Below, piece after piece: positions 49,839 through 59,874 of a DNA stretch of 64,000 nt. The stretch lies in the NCBI GenBank assembly GCA_031261425.1, contig JAISJR010000036.1:1-64000 (forward strand). Direction: 5' to 3'. This DNA comes from Planctomycetota bacterium. GTDB lineage: Bacteria; Planctomycetota; SZUA-567. Positions within the stretch are counted from its first letter, which is position 1; the number at the start of each line of letters is the position of its first letter. Under the pieces are notes generated by a model that worked only from the letters and a program-made list of their open reading frames with translations, ran no database searches and was not told the DNA's origin. Both the position numbers and the translations under genes were made by a program.

Positions 49839-51170
49839 TTACAGCCGCTTAACCTCCCGCGCCGGCATTTTGACGTGCCGGTAATGCGGCGCGTTGCCGC
49901 GCTGGAAGAACGAGCGTTCGGTTTCGCCGACGTAAAGTTGGCGGGGACGCGCAATCCGAAAACCCTCGTCGTGAATCATTTCCCGCCAATGCGCCAACCA
50001 CCCCGGCATCCGTCCAATCGTGAACAGCACCGTGAACATATCCGTCGGAATGCCAATCGCGCGCAACACCAAGCCCGAATAAAAATCGACGTTCGGATAA
50101 AGATTGCGCTCGATAAAATAAGCGTCCTGCATCGCGATTTCTTCGAGTTGCATCGCGACGGCGAACAACGGGTCTTTCGCCATTTCCAAGCGCGGCAACA
50201 ACTTGTGGCACAGGTCGCGCATCACCTTGGCGCGCGGGTCGTAGTTTTTATAGACGCGATGTCCGAAGCCCATCAGCCGCGTTTTTTTGTCTTTGGCGCG
50301 GTCAACGTAGCCCTGCGCCGTGTCGCCGTTTTGGTGGATGTCGGTCAGCATTTCGATTACTTGCTGATTGGCGCCGCCGTGCCGCCGTCCCCACAGCGCC
50401 GAAATTCCCGCCGAGGCAATCGCGTAAATGTTCGCCAACGACGAGCCGGCGATGCGCACCGACGAGGTGCTGCAATTCTGTTCGTGGTCGGCGTGCAAAA
50501 TGAGAAACACTTCGAGCGCCCGCACCACTTCGTCGTCGATTTCGTATTTATGCACCGGCGAGGAAAACATCATATTGAGAAAATTCGCGACGTAGCGGAA
50601 TTTGTAAGACGGATAGACCATCGGCTCGCCGATTTTCATTTTGTAGGAAAACGCCGCGAGCGTGCGGACTTGCGAAATCAGGTTGGCTAAAATTTCGTAT
50701 TCGGCGTCGAAGTCGAGTTCGTCCGGCACCGGATAAAAACCGGACAAAGACGCGACCATCGTCGAAAGAATCGCCATCGGGTGCGCCGTGCTGGGAACGC
50801 CGGTGAAGAAGTGATGCATATCCTCGTGAATGAGCGAACTGTGGTTGAGCCGGTCGCGAAAGCCGGTCAATTCTTCCGGCGAGGGCAGTTCGCCGAAAAT
50901 CAGCAAATAGGCGACTTCGATAAATTCGGCGCGTTCGGCGAGTTGCTCGATGGGATAGCCGCGATAGCGCAAAATCCCTTTTTCGCCGTCGATGAAAGTG
51001 ATGGCGGACGCGCAGGCGCCGGTGTTGCCGAACGCCGGGTCGTAGGTAATCAGCCCGCTCTGTTGGCGGAGCGCCGTGATGTCGATGGCTTTTTCGTTCT
51101 CGGAGCCGGTAACGACCGGCAATTCGTAGCGCTTGCCGTTATATTCGAGAATGGCGGTTTCCGAACCCAT
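49839..51170 (-). CDS. gltA: Citrate synthase
   Basis: Condenses acetyl-CoA and oxaloacetate at TCA-cycle entry. The 443-aa type II enzyme contains the N-terminal beta domain (YNGKRYELPVVTGSENEKAI), ITFIDGEKGILRYRGYPIEQ, the substrate histidines in LHADHEQNCSTSSVRIAGSS and FGHRVYKNYDPRAKVM, and WGRRHGGANQQVIEML. The conserved C-terminal Asp/Arg block (NVDFYSGLVLRAIGIPTDMF) is complete. AAGGAG 8 nt upstream supports the start. Confidence 0.97.
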   Translation of the reverse strand: MGSETAILEYNGKRYELPVVTGSENEKAIDITALRQQSGLITYDPAFGNTGACASAITFIDGEKGILRYRGYPIEQLAERAEFIEVAYLLIFGELPSPEELTGFRDRLNHSSLIHEDMHHFFTGVPSTAHPMAILSTMVASLSGFYPVPDELDFDAEYEILANLISQVRTLAAFSYKMKIGEPMVYPSYKFRYVANFLNMMFSSPVHKYEIDDEVVRALEVFLILHADHEQNCSTSSVRIAGSSLANIYAIASAGISALWGRRHGGANQQVIEMLTDIHQNGDTAQGYVDRAKDKKTRLMGFGHRVYKNYDPRAKVMRDLCHKLLPRLEMAKDPLFAVAMQLEEIAMQDAYFIERNLYPNVDFYSGLVLRAIGIPTDMFTVLFTIGRMPGWLAHWREMIHDEGFRIARPRQLYVGETERSFFQRGNAPHYRHVKMPAREVKRL

Positions 51171-51255
51171 AAGACACGCTCCTTTTTACGCGAAATAGTC
51201 GCGAGTATCGCGCGCGCGGGCTGATTTTCAATTGACCTGTTTTGATAGACCCCCT

Positions 51256-51542
51256 CCGACAGTCGCGCTGAAAGCGCGGCACATATCAGCCCAGGGTAAG
51301 GCACACGCTCTATCGTGCCGCCACCCTGGGTAGCGGTTGATTGATAAATAAATCCGACAGTCCCGCCGCGCAGTTGGCGGCGGCAAACGCCGCCTCCGGC
51401 GGCGAGAGCGGTTCGCCAAAACGCGGCGAACCGTCCAATTTCGGATGGCGCTTCGCGCCGTCTTTACCCAGGGTGGCGCGACGATAGAGCGTGTCGCTTA
51501 CCCTGGGCTAATATATTTCGCGCTTTCAGCGCGATTAGCGGA
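51256..51542 (+). repeat. CCCAGGG long inverted-repeat element, copy 4
   Basis: 287 bp. The left arm GGCACACGCTCTATCGTGCC matches copy 2, the core matches copies 1 and 3, and the right inner part GGCGCTTCGCGCCGTCTTTA matches copy 2. The right terminus is mutated (GATTAGCGG for GACTGTCGG). The ACTCG-type terminal repeats are missing. Confidence 0.85.
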
Positions 51543-51677
51543 ATTTGATTTTCTAATTTCGCTTCGCGCAACTCTGCCCTTTCAACTCTCAATACAGTTT
51601 TCCGTCGAAGTTGCGGAGTTTTGGCGGAATTTGGTCGATAGAGCGGCGACGACCTTTTTTTGACGAAAGACAAAACG
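51543..51677 (+). other. Leader region of the autotransporter gene
   Basis: Begins with a decayed heptamer fragment (TTCGCTTCGCGCAACTCTGC; TTTCAACTCTCAATACAG), then about 80 bp of unique sequence. No convincing promoter boxes; the start codon has only a weak GAAAGA ahead of it. Confidence 0.45.
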
Positions 51678-53963
51678 ATGAATCATCCGGCTAAATCTTG
51701 GGCGGCGCTCTTGGGACTCGCGTTGACGTTGGGAATGAGCGCGGCGGCGCGCGCGACGGACACGCTGAACGTTACCGGCGTGCCGCCAACAACAGAAATT
51801 TCCGAATCGATTCCGCTCAACGGCGTCAACGGTCCCCGGAGCGTCGCCAACCTTTACTATCTTGACGACCCCGCCGTGGTCATCGAACGCGGACGCAATG
51901 CCGTCAATATCGACGAAAACGGCAAAATCACCGGCGCAATTGATGTGCAAAACGGCGCGGTCGTCATCAATAACAGCGGCTTGATTTATGCGTTAGATAC
52001 CGCCGACGCGACCGCCGTCATCAGCGGCGGCACCGGCACTGACGGTTATTACAGTGATACCACGCTCAATAATTCCGGCATTATCAAAGGCAGTATCGAA
52101 TCCTACGACCGCCTGCGCATAAACAATACCGGCGAAATTATCGGCGGCATGGGCGACGCGAGCGCCATTCACGTCCACGACGGCGCGGCGACGTTGCTTA
52201 ATTTGGGGCGCATTGCCGGCGTTTATGACGGCGAAATGCCGCGGGCGATTTTTGTCGAAGCCGTTAGCGGCGACAACGTCCACCAACCGGCGTTGACGTT
52301 GGACAATCGCGGGCGGATTGAAGGCAACATTGAAAATAACGGTTTTTTGAACGTCGTGAACGGCGGCGATATTTATGGCGATTTGCAAAATTACGGAACG
52401 GTTAATCTCGGCACGGCGAAAATACATTTGCAAAAATATACCGACGCCGACAGTAGTGAAATCATCGGCGGCGGTAATTACAATGTCGGCGAAACGGAAC
52501 CGGCGAGCGGCACGTTAAATTTCGCTATCGCGGGCGCGAATTACGGACAGTTAATCGCGGACGGCGACGTTGATTTATCCGCGACCGACGTAAAAGTTAC
52601 CGTTTATGGCGGCGTCGCGGACAAACATTATCAGTTAGTCAAAGCCCAAGGCGAGTTAACTATCGGGAGCAGGGATTTACAAATAGACAGTCGTTCGCTG
52701 ACCTTGGATTATCAACAACAGATATTCCAACCGGACGCCGACGGTTTTAACTCGATTGGCATCAGCGCCACCGCCAAGCCCCACGCCTTTAACAATAATT
52801 CGACCGGCGGTGATAAAAATCTCGGCACGGCGCTCGACCGTCTCGCGCCGACCGCCAAGGACTCGCCGCTGTCCGCGACGTTCGCGAAACTTAACGCCGT
52901 TACCGACCCGGCGGAATTGAAGCAAAAAATTTCGCGTCTGAACAACCGCCTGTTCACCGCGATGCAAAATCGGCAAGTAACGGAAGCGATTAACGCGAAT
53001 ATGAACGCCTTGCGCTCGGCGTTGCGCGAATTGTCCGGCGCGAATCTCGGCGTGTTTTCGCGCGGTTTGGCGCGCGCCTCGCTCGGCGGCGCGACCGCGG
53101 GCGGCGGCGCGACCGGCGCGGCGGCGTTCAACCGGCAGACGTTTTTCGCGCGAATGTATGGCGGCTTCGGCGGGCAGGACGACAAGGGCGACGATGTCGG
53201 CTACGACACCAAACACTTCGGCGTTTTGGGCGGCGCCGATTATATGTTCGCCCGCGAATTGCGGCTCGGCATTTTGGGCGGCTACGGCTACAACACCGCG
53301 AAGTTGCACGAGGGGCGCGGCGAATCGTCCGACCATTCTTTCCGCGCCGGACTTTACGGCAATTTCAATTGGGACGGCATTTATTTGGACGTGTCGCCGA
53401 CCGTCGCGCTCCATTACCTCAACGGCGAACGGGAAACGGCGTATGCCGGCAAGGCGAAAAACGACCGCTTCGGCTGGGATGTCAACGTGTTTCTGAACGC
53501 CGGTTATATGGTGAATTTGCCGTATCACACTTACGTTACGCCGGAATTTTCGTTAAGTCCGAGCGTGTTTCATTCGCTTCAATACGCGGAAAAAGGCGCG
53601 GGCGATGAAAATTTGGCGGTCGATTCCTTCACCAATTGGTCGTTGTTGCAAGTGTTGCGGGTCAAAATCGGCGGCGTGTTTGATTTCGGCATCGGGACGC
53701 GCTTTCAGCCGGAATTTACGCTGGGCTGGGAACACGAATACATCAACGCGGGCGGCGACGTGGAAAGCGCGTTTTCCGTGGCGGAAAACACCAAGTGGAA
53801 AAATTCTTCCGTCGCGAAGCCCGACGGCGACCGTTTCCTGATGGGCATCGGTTTGGGCGTGTTGCTCAACGACTCGCTGACCATCACCGGCAAATGGGAA
53901 CAACGCTGGTGGGGCGGCGGCTACGACACGTCTTTCTCGCTCGCGGGGGTGTTGAGTTATTAG
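51678..53963 (+). CDS. Autotransporter with beta-helix-like passenger and C-terminal beta-barrel
   Basis: Type V secreted surface protein, 761 aa from the ATG (a TTG six codons upstream is less likely). Signal peptide KSWAALLGLALTLGMSAAA, cleaved near ARA-TD. The passenger (about 30-370) has repeated short beta units of the NSGxIxG kind (INNSGLIYALD, LNNSGIIKGSI, INNTGEIIGGM, LDNRGRIEGNI). A helical linker (about 400-470) leads to a roughly 275-residue barrel with alternating aromatic strands (FFARMYGGFGGQDDKGDDVG; GVLGGADYMFARELRLGILG), ending in SLAGVLSY with an aromatic last residue. No protease or adhesin motif recognised. The stop is followed directly by GGGAAAA repeats. Confidence 0.92.
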   Translation: MNHPAKSWAALLGLALTLGMSAAARATDTLNVTGVPPTTEISESIPLNGVNGPRSVANLYYLDDPAVVIERGRNAVNIDENGKITGAIDVQNGAVVINNSGLIYALDTADATAVISGGTGTDGYYSDTTLNNSGIIKGSIESYDRLRINNTGEIIGGMGDASAIHVHDGAATLLNLGRIAGVYDGEMPRAIFVEAVSGDNVHQPALTLDNRGRIEGNIENNGFLNVVNGGDIYGDLQNYGTVNLGTAKIHLQKYTDADSSEIIGGGNYNVGETEPASGTLNFAIAGANYGQLIADGDVDLSATDVKVTVYGGVADKHYQLVKAQGELTIGSRDLQIDSRSLTLDYQQQIFQPDADGFNSIGISATAKPHAFNNNSTGGDKNLGTALDRLAPTAKDSPLSATFAKLNAVTDPAELKQKISRLNNRLFTAMQNRQVTEAINANMNALRSALRELSGANLGVFSRGLARASLGGATAGGGATGAAAFNRQTFFARMYGGFGGQDDKGDDVGYDTKHFGVLGGADYMFARELRLGILGGYGYNTAKLHEGRGESSDHSFRAGLYGNFNWDGIYLDVSPTVALHYLNGERETAYAGKAKNDRFGWDVNVFLNAGYMVNLPYHTYVTPEFSLSPSVFHSLQYAEKGAGDENLAVDSFTNWSLLQVLRVKIGGVFDFGIGTRFQPEFTLGWEHEYINAGGDVESAFSVAENTKWKNSSVAKPDGDRFLMGIGLGVLLNDSLTITGKWEQRWWGGGYDTSFSLAGVLSY

Positions 53964-53964
53964 A

Positions 53965-54200
53965 GGGAAAAGGGAAGAGGGAAAAGGGAAAAGTTTAGAG
54001 TTGAGAGTTGAGAGTTCAGCGTTGAGATTGAAGTTTTTTATCTTTCTTAAAATCCTTAATCCGCTTAAATTTCTTATCCGTGATTGTTATTGCAACGAAG
54101 AATCGGAATTTGATTTTTAACTCGCTTCGCGCTATTTCAACTTCCAACTCTCAACTCTGAACTCTCAACTCTCAACTCTGAACTCTGAACTCTGAACGAT
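53965..54200. repeat. GGGAAAA arm followed by AACTCTN heptamer cassette
   Basis: AGGGAAAAGGGAAGAGGGAA, then AGAGTTGAGAGTTGAGAGTT, a diverged centre that contains TTATTGCAACGAAGAATCGG (also found in the MITE at 45382) and TTTAACTCGCTTCGCGC, then AACTCTC/AACTCTG units running to the next ATG. Confidence 0.7.
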
Positions 54201-54201
54201 A

Positions 54202-57200
54202 ATGCTCATCAAACTGCGCCGATATTTTCTGCTTGGCGGCGGGATTTTTATCGCCGTGTTGCTGACCGGATTTTTTTACGCGCGGTCGCATTTCGACGCG
54301 GCGGCGCTCGCGGCGGAATTGGGGCGGCGCGCCGGCGCCGTGTGTCGCGTCGGCGAGGTGAATTTATCGTGGTCGGGCGTAACCTTGCGCCACGTCAGTT
54401 TCGCCGCGCCGGAGGCGCCGGACGCGCCGTTTTGCGCCGTCGATAGTTTGACGCTACAACTCGACGACGACGCGCCGGGCAAATGGTGGCGCGGCGAGCC
54501 GCTGACTTTCGCCGCCGCCGTCGCCGACGGCGTGTTCTTCGACGCCAATCGTTTCACCAATTTCAACGCCCCCGCCCCTGCCCCCGCCGCCGCCGCGCCG
54601 GCGGTTTCGTCAACGCCGCCGCTCGCGACCGCTTCGACCGTCGCCGCGTTCACGCTCGCGTCGTTCACGCTGAAAAACGTGCGCTGGGCGCTACGCGAGC
54701 GCGAGGTTTTATTTACGGAAATCGCCGGCAGTTTGCGCGACCGGCAACTGCCGTTCACGGCGCGCGGCGCGATTGACGGCGGGAAAATTTTCGCGACCGG
54801 CAAATTGGAATTCGCCTTTGCCGGCGGCGGTTTCGCCGATTGGCGCGTCGAGTCGTCGCTGACAATCGAGCGCCTGCCGCTGAAATTATTGACCGACTGT
54901 TTTCCCGACACGTTTGATTTTGTCGAGCCGCGCGGCTTCGTTACCGGCAAGAGCGACCTCGCCTGCGACGGCAACGGTCTGCGCGGCGGCGAATTTAATT
55001 TTCTCGGCGCGATGCGCCTCGACGACGTGGGCGCGCATTTGTTCGACGAGGAGATTCCCCTGCCGCCGGGCGACTGCGAATTTGCCGGCAGTTACGATTA
55101 CGCCGCTCGGCGACTGTCGCTCGACGCGGTGCGCTTTCGCGGCGCGGTCGATAGTTTCGACATTTTAGGCACGGTCGATTCCGCGCTGAACCAAACGCGG
55201 ATTCAAATCGTCAGCGAGGGCTTGTCGTGGGCAATCGCCTGCGACGCGACGGGCAACCGTTTTTTAGCCGACTACTTCGCGGGCTTGGTGCATTTCAACG
55301 GCTTTATCACCTACGACAACGGCGTAACCGAAATGAAAGGGAGCGGCGGCAGTCAAGAGTTGCGCTCGCGCCGCGCGCTCGCCGCGCCGCTCGGCAAAAT
55401 CACGCTGAAAACCGAAGTCGGCTATAAGTCCGACACGCGGCGGATTTGGCTGAACGATATGTTTTTTGAATGCGCGCTCGGCGGCGCGGCGGGCGAAGTT
55501 TATTTTCCGTGGTTCGCCGACATCACGGCGGACAATTTCGCCTGCGACCTCACGCTGTCGAGTTATCTGCCGCCGGTCGGCAAAATCATCGGACAAGAAT
55601 GGAGCGGCACCTTGCTCGGCAAAATCACCGCCAAAGGCGGCGGCGGCGGCGCAGCCGCTTCTAACGCTTCTAACGCGCCCGCCGCATCCGACGCGCCCGC
55701 CGTCATCAAATATCAGGTCGAACTGAACTCGCTCGACACGCTGAAAGCGACGCTGAACAATCCGCTCGCGGACAACGCGCCGGCGATGCTCGATTTCGGC
55801 AAATTCGCCTTGCGGCTGAACGGCGAATGGCGCGACGGCGACCAGAAAATCGAGCAACTGCAAATCGCCTCCGCCCCGCTGACGGCGGCGTTCAACGGTC
55901 GGTATGCGCACCGGCAACGACAAGCGACGCTCGGCTACAATTTGCGCTTGCAACCGCGCCGGTTGTTGCCGTTGTTGGGCAAGCATTTGCCGGAGAGTTT
56001 GCGCCCGTCGCTGTTCGGCGAGGTCGCGTGGCAGGGTTACGCGACGCTGACGCCGGACGCGCTCGTTTTGCAAAAAAACGAAATGCGCGGCGCGTTGTTG
56101 CCGGACGCGCAAACGGCGTGGGATTTCGCGCTGACCGGCGACGCCAATTTGTCGCGGGAAAATTTCGCGATTGACAACGCGGCGATGTCTCTCACGAAAG
56201 AAGCCGCGACGTTGCTAACCGCCAATTTTTCCGGCAAACGGTCGCCCGACCCGACGCTGACGCTGACGGCGCGCGGCAAATGGCGCGCGGCGCAGGAAAT
56301 CGCGGCGATTTTCGGCTTGCCCGCCGTGCCGCTGGTCGCCGACGAATTGCGCTTGCAGGCGACGCTGACGGCGGCGGCGGAAAAAACTTTATGCTCGCTG
56401 AAAAGCGAATTTTCCGGCGTTACCCTCGGCGGCTGGTTGCGTCCGCAAACGCTCTCCGTGCAGGCGCGCGGCGCGGCGGGCGACGGCGAGCAAAATTGGG
56501 ACGAATTGAAATTGGCGCTCGGCGGCACGGCAGTGTCGGCGAGCGGCAAAACCGGCGCGCGCGGCGTTGATTTGCAATTGACGGCGGCGACCGATTTGGC
56601 GCGAACGCAAGCGGCGTTAGCCCAGCCGTCCGCGTTGAAATTAACCGGCGTCGCGCGGCAGAACATTCATTTGACCGGCAACGGCGACGCGCTGAATTTG
56701 ACCGCGACCGGCGGCGCCGAAACGCTGACGTTCGCCGGCGAGAAAACGCGGATTCTGTCCGCGCCGGAGTGGAGCGGCGAAATTTCCCTGCTTCTTCGCG
56801 ACGGCAATCCCGCCGCGATAAAAATCAAAAAAATCGAAGGACGCGCCGGGGATTGGACGCTGAACGTCGCGGCGCAAATCGACCGTCTGGCGGCGACCGC
56901 GGACGGCTGGGATTTCGGCAAAGGCGCGGCGGCAAAATTCGGGCTGACCGGCACCGCGCGGGCGCTCGGCGAATTTTTGCCGGAACTGCGACCGTATCTC
57001 GCCGGCGCGGGCGACGCCGGTCTGGGCGTCGGCGGGACGCTGTATTGGTCGCCGGTCGCCACGCCGCCGCAATGGACGGTGGCGGACGGCAAATTTTATT
57101 TGCGCCGGTTGCAATGGGACAAATTGACGGCGAGCGACCTGCAAACGAATTGGCAATGGCGGGGCGGCGTGTTGGCGTTGAGCGACGGCAACGCGCGTTG

Positions 57201-58113
57201 CGCCGGCAACATCGCGTTTAACGCGGCGCTTGATTTTCGCCCAACGCCGGCGCGGGGCGTCTTGGATTTTCGCGGCGAGAATTTGTCGTTGCCGATTTGG
57301 GCGGCGGCGCTGACGCCGCAACTCGAAATTTTAAGCGGCGAACTTTTTATTCCCGCGCCTGCCGCGCCGGACGCGAAAGAAGCGTGGACGCGGGCGACGT
57401 GGCGCGGGCTGACGGCGGACGAGTGGCGCGCGTCGTTGGAAATTGCCGATTTGCGCCTGCTCGCGCGCGACGTAACGGCGCGGACGGTGAAACAAAAATT
57501 GGACTTGCAACCGTTGCTGGCGGATTTTCATCACAGCGTCGCGAGCGAATTGGCGAATTTGCTCAATGACAAAATCAACCGCGACGCCGGCAAACCGGCG
57601 ATACTGACCGTCGCCGAAGCGCGGCTGACCGGCAACGTTAAAAATCAGACGCTCTTTATTAAAGAAAGCGCAATCGACGGGAAGAATCTCGCCGATTTGA
57701 CGGTCGGCGGCGAAATCGGCTTCGACCGCCGCCTCAATATGAAAATAACGGCGCGCGACCGGTTGGACCGGCATATCGACGCGGCGTTGTTGCTCGACAA
57801 TCCGCAAGTGAAAATGTTTATCGAAAGTTTGCCGGCAAACCGGCGCGACGCGGCGTTGCAATTGTTGCCGGAGTGGCTGAACCAATTGGCGCAGAGCGGC
57901 AAATTATGGGTGGGATTAACCGGCGCGTTGGACCGCGTCGTCGTCGATTGGTCGCCGACGCGCCAAGCCATTCGCGACGCCCTGCCGGAATTGGCGCAAA
58001 AAGTGGTGCTATTGGCGAGCCAAAGCGCCATCCTGCAAGACCTGCTCGGCAAAAATCTCAACGTCAACCCGCAACCCGGCAAACCGCTCATCAACTTGGA
58101 CGATTTGTTTTAG
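54202..58113 (+). CDS. AsmA/TamB-like large envelope protein
   Basis: A 1303-aa protein with one N-terminal membrane helix (YFLLGGGIFIAVLLTGFFYA, about 8-28) and a very long periplasmic beta-rich part. The start HFDAAALAAELGRRAGAVCR and VNLSWSGVTLRHVSFAAPEA reads like the AsmA N-terminal region. Repeating beta strands and a C-terminal block (LADLTVGGEIGFDRRLNMKI; KLWVGLTGALDRVVVDWSPT) resemble the AsmA-like C-terminal domain. This family is proposed to bridge the envelope and move lipids. The Pro/Ala run near residue 115 and Gly/Ala run near 480 are low-complexity insertions. No Shine-Dalgarno; the ATG follows a heptamer array. It converges with the paired TPR-like genes. Confidence 0.82.
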   Translation: MLIKLRRYFLLGGGIFIAVLLTGFFYARSHFDAAALAAELGRRAGAVCRVGEVNLSWSGVTLRHVSFAAPEAPDAPFCAVDSLTLQLDDDAPGKWWRGEPLTFAAAVADGVFFDANRFTNFNAPAPAPAAAAPAVSSTPPLATASTVAAFTLASFTLKNVRWALREREVLFTEIAGSLRDRQLPFTARGAIDGGKIFATGKLEFAFAGGGFADWRVESSLTIERLPLKLLTDCFPDTFDFVEPRGFVTGKSDLACDGNGLRGGEFNFLGAMRLDDVGAHLFDEEIPLPPGDCEFAGSYDYAARRLSLDAVRFRGAVDSFDILGTVDSALNQTRIQIVSEGLSWAIACDATGNRFLADYFAGLVHFNGFITYDNGVTEMKGSGGSQELRSRRALAAPLGKITLKTEVGYKSDTRRIWLNDMFFECALGGAAGEVYFPWFADITADNFACDLTLSSYLPPVGKIIGQEWSGTLLGKITAKGGGGGAAASNASNAPAASDAPAVIKYQVELNSLDTLKATLNNPLADNAPAMLDFGKFALRLNGEWRDGDQKIEQLQIASAPLTAAFNGRYAHRQRQATLGYNLRLQPRRLLPLLGKHLPESLRPSLFGEVAWQGYATLTPDALVLQKNEMRGALLPDAQTAWDFALTGDANLSRENFAIDNAAMSLTKEAATLLTANFSGKRSPDPTLTLTARGKWRAAQEIAAIFGLPAVPLVADELRLQATLTAAAEKTLCSLKSEFSGVTLGGWLRPQTLSVQARGAAGDGEQNWDELKLALGGTAVSASGKTGARGVDLQLTAATDLARTQAALAQPSALKLTGVARQNIHLTGNGDALNLTATGGAETLTFAGEKTRILSAPEWSGEISLLLRDGNPAAIKIKKIEGRAGDWTLNVAAQIDRLAATADGWDFGKGAAAKFGLTGTARALGEFLPELRPYLAGAGDAGLGVGGTLYWSPVATPPQWTVADGKFYLRRLQWDKLTASDLQTNWQWRGGVLALSDGNARCAGNIAFNAALDFRPTPARGVLDFRGENLSLPIWAAALTPQLEILSGELFIPAPAAPDAKEAWTRATWRGLTADEWRASLEIADLRLLARDVTARTVKQKLDLQPLLADFHHSVASELANLLNDKINRDAGKPAILTVAEARLTGNVKNQTLFIKESAIDGKNLADLTVGGEIGFDRRLNMKITARDRLDRHIDAALLLDNPQVKMFIESLPANRRDAALQLLPEWLNQLAQSGKLWVGLTGALDRVVVDWSPTRQAIRDALPELAQKVVLLASQSAILQDLLGKNLNVNPQPGKPLINLDDLF

Positions 58114-58125
58114 CGAATAAGTTCT

Positions 58126-59724
58126 TTATTTCTTCTTTTTCGCGGCGTTCGCTTTTTTTTGCGCCCGCGCCAGCGCGTCCTGCGCCTGCGCCAGATATTT
58201 TTTCGCTTCGGCGTCGTCGGCGTAGCCCGGCACCGCCAGCGCCGCGCGGATTTGCTCTTCCGCCGCGGCAAAATTGCGCCGCGCCAGTTCGCCTTTGCCG
58301 TCCATCAACAGCCGCGAATAGCGCGAAGCGTTTTCTTTGCCGGTTTGCGCTATTCGCAATTGGGCTTGCGCCGCCGCGTCCTCTTCGTGTCCGGCGAAAG
58401 TCAGCGCTTCCTGAAAACTTTTTTCCGCGTCAACAAAACGCCGCGCCCGCAAATACGCCTCGCCCTCCCGCATTTTTTCCTGATACGGCGCCGTCGCCGC
58501 GTCCACGGCGGATTGCCGTTGCGTCCGCGCCAACCCTTTTTGCGCGGTCTCGTCCGCCGCGTAACCCGCAACCGCCAGCGCCGCCGCGTATTCTTTCGCC
58601 GCCACGTCGTAATTGTTTTGCGCCAACGCGGCTTCGGCGATTTTCAGATGCTCGCGATAAATCGCGGCGCGATTGGCGGTCGCGTTTTCCGCCTCGGCTT
58701 TCGCCAAACCGTCCCGCGCCGCCGCCGGATTTTCATAGCCCGTCGCGATTGCCGCCTGAAACGCTTTTAGCGCGCCGGTAAAATTTTTCGCTTCGAGCGC
58801 GGCGTAGCCCTCGCGCAATTGCGCCTGATACGCCGCGTCCACGCTCATCGCCGCGCGCTCGTCGATTTGCGTCGTCAACAACCGCATATACGGGTCGAGT
58901 TTCGGGTCGCGGTCATGACCGGCGAAACTCCGCGCCCGCTGAAACAGCATCTTGGCTTCGATGACTTTGTTCTGCCGGAGCGCGAGGACGCCGGCGTTGA
59001 AATCGCGGATAAAATTATCGTCGTTTTCTTCTTGGACGAGCGTTTGCGTTTTCGCCAATCCGGCTTGCGCGGCGGCATTGTCGCCGGCATAGTCCGGGAT
59101 TTTCAGCGCGTCTTCATAGAGGGCGAGCGCGGCGGCGTAATCGTGATTGGCGAGCGCGGTCGCGGCGGCTTTGAGTTGCTTGTCGTAAGTTTCGGCGGCG
59201 CGCGCCTGACGCACGCGGCGCAACGCTTGCGTAATCTCGTCGCTGTTTTCATAACCCTTAATCGAACGCGCGTCGCGGTAAAATGTTTCGGCTTGGTCGA
59301 AGAGACCGTCTTTCAGATGCACCTCGCCGTCCTCCATTAGCCGCCGGAAATTTTGCGCGCGGTTGCGGTCGGCGAACGAGAGCGCCAAATACGCAATCGC
59401 CGCGATAACTAGCGCGGCGACAATAATCGGCAAACCGCCGGTCAGCCGCCGCCGGTCTTTCGCCGTCGCCGCGAGTTCCTCCGGCGTCAGTTCGTCTTCA
59501 ATCACCACGACCGGCTTTTCCGGCGCGGGCGGCGCGGGTTCGGGACGCGGCGGCGCTTTGCGGCGCACCGTTTTTTTCTTGGACGCGAAGCGTTGCGCGG
59601 TGGAGCGATATTTGGAATTCGTCGTGATTTCTTCGGGCGACAGTTCTTCCAATTCAAACACCGGCTCGGCAGACGGCGGCGAGTCGGGAGCGTTCGCGGG
59701 TTCAAGTTCGATCTCGTCGGACAT
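58126..59724 (-). CDS. Membrane-anchored TPR-like repeat protein, paralogue 1
   Basis: A 532-aa protein: acidic/Pro-rich cytoplasmic start (about 1-100), one membrane helix (GGLPIIVAALVIAAIAYLAL, about 100-120), then about ten helical repeats of 40-50 residues on the far side. The unit pattern is A-x(3)-F-x-x-A-L-x-x-P-G-Y-x-x-[DN]-x-A-x-x-G-L-A-x-A-[QK], e.g. ALKIPDYAGDNAAAQAGLAK and ALAVPGYADDAEAKKYLAQA. It ends in a Lys-rich tail. A paralogue of the same plan lies upstream (59871). It is probably a scaffold acting outside the cytoplasm; function unknown. Confidence 0.8.
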   Translation of the reverse strand: MSDEIELEPANAPDSPPSAEPVFELEELSPEEITTNSKYRSTAQRFASKKKTVRRKAPPRPEPAPPAPEKPVVVIEDELTPEELAATAKDRRRLTGGLPIIVAALVIAAIAYLALSFADRNRAQNFRRLMEDGEVHLKDGLFDQAETFYRDARSIKGYENSDEITQALRRVRQARAAETYDKQLKAAATALANHDYAAALALYEDALKIPDYAGDNAAAQAGLAKTQTLVQEENDDNFIRDFNAGVLALRQNKVIEAKMLFQRARSFAGHDRDPKLDPYMRLLTTQIDERAAMSVDAAYQAQLREGYAALEAKNFTGALKAFQAAIATGYENPAAARDGLAKAEAENATANRAAIYREHLKIAEAALAQNNYDVAAKEYAAALAVAGYAADETAQKGLARTQRQSAVDAATAPYQEKMREGEAYLRARRFVDAEKSFQEALTFAGHEEDAAAQAQLRIAQTGKENASRYSRLLMDGKGELARRNFAAAEEQIRAALAVPGYADDAEAKKYLAQAQDALARAQKKANAAKKKK

Positions 59725-59756
59725 ATTTTTTTCTCAAAGTTGAAAGTTGAAATTTG

Positions 59757-59870
<114 letters not shown>

Positions 59871-59874
<4 letters not shown>

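Noticed and set aside
51660-51680. TTG start six codons upstream for the autotransporter
   Set aside because: The ATG at 51678 leads directly into a normal signal peptide, and neither start has a strong ribosome site, so ATG is preferred.
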